The notes below the pieces were generated by a model. It was not told the origin of the DNA. It made no database searches and worked only from the letters and a program-made list of their open reading frames with translations. Shown here one piece after another: positions 1 through 7,181 of a stretch of 10,333 bases of DNA; the first letter of the stretch is position 1, and each line of letters begins with the position of its first letter. The position numbers and the translations under genes were made by a program. This stretch comes from an uncultured Anaerolineales bacterium (GTDB lineage Bacteria > Chloroflexota > Anaerolineae > Anaerolineales > UBA11657): NCBI GenBank assembly GCA_913031335.1, contig CAJWGI010000022.1:1-10333 (forward strand), read 5' to 3'.

Positions 1-230
1 GCCTGATTGTGCCGGTGCAAGCCCGCCCCGGTCACGACCGCCGCTATGCGCTGGATTGCACTCGGCTGCATGCCCTCGGCTGGCAGCCGGCCCACTCGTT
101 TGAAGACGCGCTGGCTGCGACTGTGCGTTGGTATCAAGAAAACGAGTGGTGGTGGCGGCCTATCAAGAGTGGGGAGTTCAAAGAGTATTACCAGCAGCAA
201 TATGGGGAACGGCTCCAAGCGCGGGTATAA
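1..230 (+). CDS. rfbB: dTDP-glucose 4,6-dehydratase, C-terminal fragment
   Basis: This is the 3' end of a gene that begins before the window; the reading frame is open from base 3 and ends at TAA 228-230, leaving about 75 residues. The family converts dTDP-glucose to dTDP-4-keto-6-deoxyglucose, a cytoplasmic NAD-dependent step of dTDP-rhamnose and other deoxysugar synthesis for surface polysaccharide. The visible part has the typical C-terminal landmarks of this extended SDR enzyme: RPGHDRRYALD near the beginning, then LGWQP, SFEDALAATVRWYQEN, the WWW cluster and the tail ending in YYQQQYGERL. The catalytic Tyr-x-x-x-Lys and the NAD-binding glycines lie upstream and cannot be seen. A strong hairpin follows 8 bases after the stop. 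A related NDP-sugar epimerase/dehydratase is possible, but the RPGHDRRYA motif favours RfbB. Confidence 0.88.
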   Translation, partial: LIVPVQARPGHDRRYALDCTRLHALGWQPAHSFEDALAATVRWYQENEWWWRPIKSGEFKEYYQQQYGERLQARV

Positions 231-238
231 ACCACTGA

Positions 239-264
239 GGGCGCGACCGGAGTCGGTCGCGCCC
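239..264. terminator. Hairpin terminator shared by convergent genes
   Basis: Perfect 11-bp inverted repeat (239-249 GGGCGCGACCG with 254-264 CGGTCGCGCCC) around a 4-base GAGT loop. It lies between the rfbB stop at 230 and the stop of the convergent gene at 286. The stem is very GC-rich. There is no long T tract on either side; the minus-strand side has only a short TGGTTTAT. The position between two converging stops makes a bidirectional terminator the best reading. Confidence 0.65.
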
Positions 265-285
265 TGTTGCTACGGGTTAGCTGCC

Positions 286-699
286 TTACTCGCTCTCTCG
301 CAGGCAATCGCCGCGGTGGCCTCCGAAGCCGGGCCCTTTGCGACCCCAGCCGTGACCCTTTTCTAGCGGCCACTCGCCGGAGGCGATCTTCTCCGCCATT
401 TCCGTATGGCGTGTGGTCATCTCATCTGCCAGCTCGGGCCAGTGTTTGCCTTCGGCATGGGCGGCCTCGAGTTCGTCAACGCTGATGCGATGCGCGTCCG
501 CCACGGCTGAATGCATGGTTTCGTTATCCTCGAACATGCCGCCATGCCCGCGCCAGTGACCACCCGCGCGGTACCATGGGCCGAAGCCTTGCGGCGGTTC
601 GGGCGTCTGCGCGAATGCAATCCTTGCGCCGAGCAGCGCCGCCACGGCCACTGCTGCCACCGCCCCTACCACACCCGCAATTCTCCAGTTCTTACTCAT
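286..699 (-). CDS. Small exported His-rich protein, function unknown
   Basis: 137 residues, not a family I can name with confidence. The start was set at the ATG 699-697 because an AAGGAG Shine-Dalgarno (bases 714-709 read on the minus strand) lies 9 bases upstream. A TTG start ten codons earlier would put extra charged residues before the signal peptide. The N-terminus is a textbook Sec signal: basic MSKNWR, a hydrophobic Ala/Val run to about residue 26, and a likely cleavage after AFA near residue 29. The mature part is about 108 residues. It opens with a Gly/His/Trp segment (GGHWRGHGG), continues with a short helical region with ISVDELEAAHAEGKHWPELADEM, and ends in a Gly/His/Lys-rich tail. 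The helical segment resembles the ISxxELxxAxxEGK repeat seen in small secreted DUF2680/YckD-like proteins. The histidines suggest metal binding in the periplasm, but this is inference. Confidence 0.75.
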   Translation of the reverse strand: MSKNWRIAGVVGAVAAVAVAALLGARIAFAQTPEPPQGFGPWYRAGGHWRGHGGMFEDNETMHSAVADAHRISVDELEAAHAEGKHWPELADEMTTRHTEMAEKIASGEWPLEKGHGWGRKGPGFGGHRGDCLRESE

Positions 700-763
700 T
701 TCAGTATTCTCCTTGTTTTCCAGTTCCAACCTCAGGTTGTCCCCTGAGCGCTTTGTTGCCCAC

Positions 764-796
764 AGTTTAGGCTAATGGCGTGAAGAAGTTGTGAAG
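764..796 (-). promoter_or_regulatory. Response-regulator-type promoter for the exported protein
   Basis: Read on the minus strand there are two CTTCAC half sites (796-791 and 785-780) exactly 11 bp apart, followed 5 bases after the second 11-bp unit by a -10-like TAAACT (769-764). No good -35 is present; the second repeat takes its place. Eleven-base direct repeats overlapping the -35 are the usual target of OmpR/PhoB-family activators. The spacing to the -10 is the same as at classical pho-box promoters such as phoA. Transcription would start near 757, giving a leader of about 58 bases. The half site itself differs from the TGTCA of PhoB, so the regulator is not identified. Confidence 0.4.
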
Positions 797-832
797 GGAT
801 GATATGGGTGTTGTTAAGCCCATCCATTTCGG

Positions 833-864
833 CGGCAGCGCAGGTGGGTGCGGGGCCGCTGCCG
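833..864. repeat. Inverted repeat in the acnA upstream region
   Basis: Perfect 8-bp arms, CGGCAGCG (833-840) and CGCTGCCG (857-864), are separated by 16 bases. The repeat ends 10 bases before the acnA -10 hexamer, so it covers the normal -35 position. It may be an operator or only a chance GC-rich match. With no T tract it is not a terminator. Confidence 0.3.
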
Positions 865-870
865 ACGAGG

Positions 871-879
871 TGATATAAT
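871..879 (+). promoter_or_regulatory. Extended -10 promoter for acnA
   Basis: A perfect TATAAT (874-879) is preceded by TG at 871-872, which makes a full extended -10 (TGnTATAAT). The bases 17 upstream are GC-rich and do not resemble TTGACA, as expected for an extended -10 promoter. Transcription would begin near 886, giving a leader of about 60 bases before the acnA ATG. A TTGACA lies at 892-897, but the only -10 candidate at proper spacing (TAGCGA, about 916) is poor. Confidence 0.5.
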
Positions 880-947
880 CCGCCACTCCGATTGACACTT
901 GGAAAGGCAAGGCGGTAGCGATCTGACGCACGTGCCCGACACGGATA

Positions 948-3635
<2,688 letters not shown>

Positions 3636-3663
3636 GGCTGAATCCTGAGCTCTGTACGTAACT

Positions 3664-3692
3664 AAAAGCCCCCGATTGTCGGGGGCTTTTTT
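3664..3692. terminator. Bidirectional rho-independent terminator (acnA / hom)
   Basis: Perfect 12-bp stem: AAAAGCCCCCGA (3664-3675) pairs with TCGGGGGCTTTT (3679-3690) around a TTG loop, and the T run extends to 3692. It lies 29 bases after the acnA stop. On the minus strand the same stem ends in TTTTAG and lies about 70 bases after the hom stop. It can therefore terminate both convergent genes. Confidence 0.92.
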
Positions 3693-3758
3693 GTTTGGAT
3701 AATGATGTGCTCTAACCATTTGCCGTCTAAAAGCATCTGTATCAAGTTTGTCTCTCGC

Positions 3759-4796
3759 TCACGCCATGCGGTTTCTGTGGATGGCGAGCATGTCTTCCAG
3801 CAGGGCGTAGCCGGTTTCAACCCGGCCTGCGCCCGGCCCCACCAGCGTGACATCGCCGAGTAGCTCGGTGGTGTAGGTGATGGCGTTGGTCGCGCCGCCG
3901 ATTGAGGCCAGCGGGTGACTGTGTGGGATGCGCTGCGGTTTCACGCTGGCGGTAAAGCCCGTCGCGGTTTTCTCCACTGCGCCAATCAGCTTCCAGCGCT
4001 CTCCCGCTTCGGTTGCGGTGCTGACGTCATCCGCGGTCAGGCGCGTGATGCCCTCGCAACTAACATCCTCCATGGTCAGCGGCAAATCCATGAGCAGATT
4101 GGCCAGAATGACCACTTTGCCGGCCGCGTCGTGCCCCTCCACGTCTCCACTCGGGTCGGCCTCGGCGTAACCTTTCTGCTGCGCCTCGGCCAGCGCATCG
4201 GCGTAATCCGCACCGCTCTCCATCTGCGTCAAAATATAATTAGTCGTCCCATTCAGAATGCCCTCCACGCGCTTCACGTTGGCACCGACAAGCATCTCCA
4301 TCCCGACTCTAAGCGCGGGTGTACCGCTCATCACCGTGCCCTCCACACCGATCTTCACGCTGTTGTTTCGCGCCAGCGCCAGCAGCTCGGGGAAGTGCAG
4401 CGCGGTCGGCCCTTTGTTGGTGGTGACAACGTGCTTGCCGGCCTGCAGCGCGGCGCGGATGTGCGTGAGCGCCGGCTCACCGGTCTCCAGATCAGTGTAG
4501 CTGATTTCGATGACGATGTCCGCGTTGCTCTCGTTGATGGTGCGCAGCGAATCCCAAACACGGTGCGGCGCGGCCACCGCTGAGACGCTGTCGTTCTCGC
4601 GTACGGCCGCCAGTAAATCGGGAATCGGCAGCCCGTCCGGGTGGTGGCAACTGCCTTTCAGCAGGTCGCTGATGGCGACAATCTGAAAGTGCGCGCCGAA
4701 GCGCTCGGCCAGCCAGTCGCCACGCTCGACCAGAATCTGGGCCAGGCCCTGCCCCACATTGCCGAAACCAATCAGTGCAAGTCGGTAGATATTCAT
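3759..4796 (-). CDS. hom: Homoserine dehydrogenase, short form without ACT domain
   Basis: 345 residues. The enzyme reduces L-aspartate-4-semialdehyde to L-homoserine with NAD(P)H, the branch point to threonine, methionine and isoleucine. The Rossmann fold begins at the N-terminus with GFGNVGQG (10-17). TTNKGP (125-130), GTVMSGTPALR (153-163), the family signature GILNGTTNYIL (179-189) and EADPSGDVEGHDAAGK (212-227, carrying the catalytic Asp/Lys pair) follow. NADP-loop-like GPGAG is at 320-324. The chain stops where a C-terminal ACT domain would begin; most proteobacterial Hom proteins are about 430-440 residues and carry it for threonine feedback. The ATG at 4796-4794 starts directly on the Rossmann strand, but its Shine-Dalgarno is poor. 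No thrB or thrC is adjacent. It converges on acnA and has its own promoter region upstream. A full-length hom may exist elsewhere, which would make this a paralogue. Confidence 0.9.
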   Translation of the reverse strand: MNIYRLALIGFGNVGQGLAQILVERGDWLAERFGAHFQIVAISDLLKGSCHHPDGLPIPDLLAAVRENDSVSAVAAPHRVWDSLRTINESNADIVIEISYTDLETGEPALTHIRAALQAGKHVVTTNKGPTALHFPELLALARNNSVKIGVEGTVMSGTPALRVGMEMLVGANVKRVEGILNGTTNYILTQMESGADYADALAEAQQKGYAEADPSGDVEGHDAAGKVVILANLLMDLPLTMEDVSCEGITRLTADDVSTATEAGERWKLIGAVEKTATGFTASVKPQRIPHSHPLASIGGATNAITYTTELLGDVTLVGPGAGRVETGYALLEDMLAIHRNRMA

Positions 4797-4882
4797 GGGT
4801 TGTCTTACCCTATTCGTACAACTTGAACTTCATTCCGTTGCCCGTTGCGATGCGATTTGACCGGTGAAAATTGCCGTACAGG

Positions 4883-4911
4883 ATTATACACTCCGGAATC
4901 GGGACTTCCGG
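4883..4911 (-). promoter_or_regulatory. Putative hom promoter with palindrome at the -35
   Basis: On the minus strand a perfect TATAAT (4888-4883) lies about 87 bases before the hom ATG. At the 17-base spacing the -35 position is CCGGAA, not TTGACA. That hexamer is one arm of an inverted repeat, CCGGAA-N7-TTCCGG (4893-4911). A promoter with a good -10, no -35 and a palindrome at that spot suggests control by a DNA-binding regulator. No regulator is identified. Confidence 0.45.
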
Positions 4912-4944
4912 GCTAAAAAGCCCAGTGTATGGGTACGTACACTG
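4893..4944. repeat. Three abutting inverted repeats between hom and the permease gene
   Basis: Three inverted repeats lie end to end in 52 bases. IR1 is CCGGAA-N7-TTCCGG (4893-4911). IR2 is GGGCT-AAAA-AGCCC (4910-4923). IR3 is CAGTGTA-N8-TACACTG (4923-4944), whose spacer overlaps the smaller palindrome GTACGTAC (4933-4940). Neighbouring repeats share one or two bases. Read on the minus strand, IR3 is followed by GGGC and TTTTT, so IR3/IR2 could terminate the permease operon while IR1 lies in the hom promoter. The rest of the 4797-5070 gap holds no gene that I can support. Confidence 0.6.
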
Positions 4945-5070
4945 CGTGGCTACCCCGCTGGTTCATCCGGAAGTTATCGTGGCCCAGCGCAGCGGCATGC
5001 TAATCGGCTCGCGCGGCTCCGGTGACGTGGAGCGTAGAGATTGTGCGGCGGTAGAGGCGCGGCCAGGAAA

Positions 5071-6156
5071 TCATGCCGAGAAATTGTAGAAATGCCCTAC
5101 CGTCACCGCACCAACTAGCGCCACAGAAAGATAGAGCGCAAACACGCGCCGGGTGGTCAGCCCCCAGACGGCGGCCATTGCTGGTAATGTGGTCATCGCT
5201 CCGGCGACAAGAAATGCCAGACCGGCGGCTGGATTCATACCCTGCTGCAGCAGCCCGCCCACCAATGGCAGCGCGGCCAGATTGGTGGTGTACATGGGCA
5301 CGCCAATCAGCGTAGCTGTCAGAATAGCCCAGGGGTTGCGCGCTCCAAGCGCCCCTTCCACCCATCCCCTCGGTATATAGAGAACCATTAATGCCTCCAG
5401 GAAGAACGCCAATGCCATAAATTTGGCGACCAACAGTGTGGCGCTGAATACCTCTGGCAGCAGCCGCTGGCGCAGCGAGCGCGGGGGCTGCGGGCAATAG
5501 GCGTCGCTGGCGGGCGGGCAGCAGGCTTCGGGTTCGGTTAGCGCGAGGGTCTGCTCCGGCTGCCAGTTCTCCACCAGCGTTATCGGTGCAATGTTTGCGG
5601 AGATGGTCTCTGCGGCCGGGCGCAATTCTGGCGTGCTCCCCGGTCCGCGCCGAAGTGCGCGCCATCCATTTTGCAGGATTTTTCCGAGTGACTGCGACGA
5701 AGTGGTCGGGCGTGCGCGCAGTACGTTGTCCCCCAGCCAGCCGCACTGTGTCAGAAAGTAGGCGGCGAACCCGGCCGCCAGACTGAGCACCAGCGTGGCC
5801 GCCAGTCGCCAGACGGCCATTTCCCAGCCAAGCGTGGCTACGCTCAGAAAGAATATCTCTGGATCCATGGAGGGCGAAGCCACCCAAAAAGACATCACCG
5901 GCGCGAGTGGTACTCCGCCGATGAGCAGCGAGGCGATGACCGGAATCACGGTGCATGAGCACAGCGGGCTGAATGCGCCCACCGCGGTTGCCAGGAAGAT
6001 GGCGATAATCGGACGTGCCTGGAATGCGCGGTTGATGTGCTGCGCAGCCCCAAACAGATTCACGGCGGCGGCGATAGGAATGGTGACCAGCAAAAAAGGC
6101 CAGATCTTCAGCAGGTGGCTGAGGACGAAATCAAAGACAGGTTGCAGAGTTTCCAT
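5071..6156 (-). CDS. SO_0444/ArsP-family permease (metal or metalloid efflux)
   Basis: 361 residues; an integral inner-membrane permease of the DUF318/ArsP_1 (YraQ-like) superfamily, closest by eye to the SO_0444 type. Hydrophobic segments fall in two blocks, about residues 15-135 and 235-355. They are joined by a soluble loop of about 95 residues containing CCPPASDAYC (212-221). The first block carries FSPLCSCTVIPV (62-73), the conserved Cys-x-Cys motif of this family, then GVPLAPVMSFWVASPSMDPE. The second block has IGVPMYTTNLAALPLVGGLL. Cysteines 66, 68, 212, 213 and 221 are candidate thiol ligands for a soft metal or a trivalent arsenical. The start follows the arsR stop by 15 bases in the same direction, so the two form an operon. 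Its Shine-Dalgarno is weak (GAATAGA), so it may rely on coupling. The substrate cannot be decided from sequence: copper, zinc, cadmium and (organo)arsenic all fit family precedents. Confidence 0.85.
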   Translation of the reverse strand: METLQPVFDFVLSHLLKIWPFLLVTIPIAAAVNLFGAAQHINRAFQARPIIAIFLATAVGAFSPLCSCTVIPVIASLLIGGVPLAPVMSFWVASPSMDPEIFFLSVATLGWEMAVWRLAATLVLSLAAGFAAYFLTQCGWLGDNVLRARPTTSSQSLGKILQNGWRALRRGPGSTPELRPAAETISANIAPITLVENWQPEQTLALTEPEACCPPASDAYCPQPPRSLRQRLLPEVFSATLLVAKFMALAFFLEALMVLYIPRGWVEGALGARNPWAILTATLIGVPMYTTNLAALPLVGGLLQQGMNPAAGLAFLVAGAMTTLPAMAAVWGLTTRRVFALYLSVALVGAVTVGHFYNFSA

Positions 6157-6171
6157 GCGTTCTATTCGTTG

Positions 6172-6516
6172 TCAAAAAATCTTGTCCACCTTCGCGCGGA
6201 ACCAGGCGATGTTAGCGGTGTGGAGGCAATAGCTGGTTGCCGGCCCCTGGATTGTGCCCTGAATCCAGCCGGCAGCGCGCAGCACCTTCAGATGTTGCGA
6301 TACGGTCGCTTGCGTGATGGGCAGAATCTCGACAATATCGCCAGTGATGCAGCCGGGGTGAGTGACCAGATATTTCACGATTGCAAAGCGGGTGGCATTA
6401 CCCAGCGCTTTGAACATTGCGGTCAATCGTTGCTGCTCCGCGGGAGAGATATCGAGCGTGCAGCAGGCCAATGGTGCAACAGGCGATTCAGAAGGTAGCT
6501 GCCGGTTAGCGGGCAT
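6172..6516 (-). CDS. ArsR/SmtB-family metal-sensing repressor
   Basis: 114 residues, usual size for a dimeric winged-helix ArsR/SmtB repressor. The core starts at SPAEQQRLTAMFKALGNATRFAIVKYL (24-50). The recognition helix region is PITQATVSQHLKVLRAAGWI (66-85), and the beta-wing has GTIQGPATSYCL (87-98). Such proteins leave their operator when they bind a metal or metalloid. Four cysteines are candidate ligands: the C18-C19 pair in the N-terminal arm, C56 at the end of HPGC, and C97 in the wing. This pattern differs from the classical ELCVCDL site of ArsR. It is the first gene of the operon with the permease. The ATG at 6516-6514 is 11 bases after an AGGGAA ribosome site and 19 bases from an operator-like palindrome, so autoregulation is likely. 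Confidence 0.92.
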   Translation of the reverse strand: MPANRQLPSESPVAPLACCTLDISPAEQQRLTAMFKALGNATRFAIVKYLVTHPGCITGDIVEILPITQATVSQHLKVLRAAGWIQGTIQGPATSYCLHTANIAWFRAKVDKIF

Positions 6517-6530
6517 GAATTTTTCGATTC

Positions 6531-6557
6531 CCTATATCGTAATAATACGATAATAGG
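6531..6557. promoter_or_regulatory. Operator-like palindrome over the arsR -10 and start site
   Basis: Inner inverted repeat TATCGTA-N4-TACGATA (6535-6552). It is flanked by a second pair, CCTAT (6531-6535) and ATAGG (6553-6557), offset by one base. The AT-rich symmetry covers the -10 hexamer and the likely start point of the arsR promoter. This is the usual arrangement for ArsR/SmtB repressors, whose sites are imperfect AT-rich palindromes of about this length. Confidence 0.7.
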
Positions 6558-6578
6558 TCGAAATTAGTATGTTGTCAA
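6550..6578 (-). promoter_or_regulatory. Near-consensus promoter of the arsR-permease operon
   Basis: On the minus strand a perfect -35 TTGACA (6578-6573), exactly 17 bases of spacer, and a -10 TATTAT (6555-6550, 5 of 6). Transcription would start near 6543, giving a leader of about 27 bases. The strength of the core promoter fits a gene held off by a repressor rather than one needing an activator. Confidence 0.8.
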
Positions 6579-6615
6579 GCCCGACATGCTTGTTCAATTT
6601 CTGGTACCGAGCTTA

Positions 6616-6644
6616 TTGAATCTGAGCGCGGTTTGTCGTATAGT
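6616..6644 (+). promoter_or_regulatory. Promoter of the dodecin gene
   Basis: TTGAAT (6616-6621), a 17-base spacer and TATAGT (6639-6644, 5 of 6). The start would be near 6651. The leader of about 68 bases then opens with a hairpin (GGTTGCC 6651-6657 pairing with GGCAGCC 6664-6670, one G-U pair). This promoter is divergent from the arsR promoter; the -35 hexamers are about 37 bases apart. Confidence 0.6.
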
Positions 6645-6718
6645 AAGGAGGGTTGCCGTTGTTGGCAGCCGTTATTCTTAGTTCGGTGTTGGATTAGTTC
6701 AGTGAAAAGGAGCGCAAC

Positions 6719-6931
6719 ATGACGAGCAGTGTCTACAAGGTGATTGAGTTGGTCGGGACAAGTAGCGAATCGTGGGAACAGGCGGCTGCGGCAGCGATAG
6801 AGACGGTGGCCAAAAGCCTGCAAAACCTGCGCATTGCCGAAGTTTCTGAGATGGATATGCAGCTGGAGGATGGAAAAATTATCGCTTATCGCGCCAAGGT
6901 AAAAGTTTCTTTCAAATTCAAAAGCGACTGA
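6719..6931 (+). CDS. Dodecin-family protein
   Basis: 70 residues, normal size for dodecins (65-75), which form hollow cytoplasmic dodecamers that store or buffer flavins. The fold pattern is complete: first strand VYKVIELVGTSSESW (5-19), a single helix about 19-34, then two long strands, RIAEVSEMDMQLEDGK (38-53) and AYRAKVKVSFKFK (56-68). The start is set by AAGGAG at 6707-6712, six bases before the ATG. In flavin-binding dodecins a tryptophan follows the LR of this segment and stacks on the isoalloxazine ring. Here that position is Ile39. The flavin-contacting glutamine of the third strand appears to be Arg58. The protein may therefore bind flavin differently, bind another ligand, or have another role. 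The gene is monocistronic, between its own promoter and a strong terminator. Confidence 0.9.
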   Translation: MTSSVYKVIELVGTSSESWEQAAAAAIETVAKSLQNLRIAEVSEMDMQLEDGKIIAYRAKVKVSFKFKSD

Positions 6932-6958
6932 TCCGGCAATCGGGGTGAGATCGTTATA

Positions 6959-6996
6959 AAAACAGAGCCGCTGCTTGATTGCAGCGGCTCTGTTTT
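6959..6996 (+). terminator. Rho-independent terminator after the dodecin gene
   Basis: Perfect 16-bp stem: AAAACAGAGCCGCTGC (6959-6974) pairs with GCAGCGGCTCTGTTTT (6981-6996) around a TTGATT loop. It begins 27 bases after the dodecin stop. The four T bases that end the stem serve as the U tract. Confidence 0.9.
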
Positions 6997-7181
6997 GGGT
7001 TTGATATGGCCAGGCTGGCGCGCGGTTGATTTCCAGGTTGCGCGAAATAGGTCAATGCATGCCAGATTTGCTCCGCCGCTGCTCTCGCGCAGCGAGCCTG
7101 AATTTCCGCGGAAGTCATATCTGGCGGCATCTGCGCCCCGCCCGGGACGCGCCGGGGGAGTTTCCGCGGTAGACTCCGGGC
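6997..7181. other. Gap upstream of the PqqB-like gene, no gene supported
   Basis: This stretch holds no convincing gene. TTTCCGCGG occurs twice in direct orientation (7103-7111 and 7161-7169); the first copy is part of the 10-bp palindrome TTCCGCGGAA (7104-7113). No promoter close to consensus was found. A 58-codon minus-strand frame (7130-6954) runs through the dodecin terminator and is not supported. Confidence 0.4.

Noticed and set aside
7..366. Open + strand frame of 119 codons
   Set aside because: It overlaps the RfbB fragment in another frame, runs through the terminator hairpin and into the opposite gene; its composition is Arg/Ser-rich without domain features.
892..921. TTGACA at 892 as an acnA -35 element
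   Set aside because: The best -10 at 17-18 bases is TAGCGA or similar, far from consensus; the extended -10 at 871-879 is a better promoter.
3915..4583. 222-codon + strand frame opposite hom
   Set aside because: An antisense shadow of the clear homoserine dehydrogenase frame; no recognisable motif.
4871..5089. 72-codon + strand frame in the hom-permease gap
   Set aside because: TTG start, no ribosome site, crosses all three inverted repeats and has no recognisable similarity.
5000..5962. 320-codon minus-strand frame overlapping the permease
   Set aside because: Same strand but a different frame from the permease, which has real membrane segments and family motifs; the alternative is Arg/Gly/Ala-rich with none.
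6954..7130. 58-codon minus-strand frame between dodecin and the PqqB-like gene (contains MTSAEIQARCARAAAEQI)
   Set aside because: Its start looks protein-like, but the frame passes through the 16-bp dodecin terminator before its stop and has no good ribosome site. Orthologues in sister genomes would be needed to revive it.
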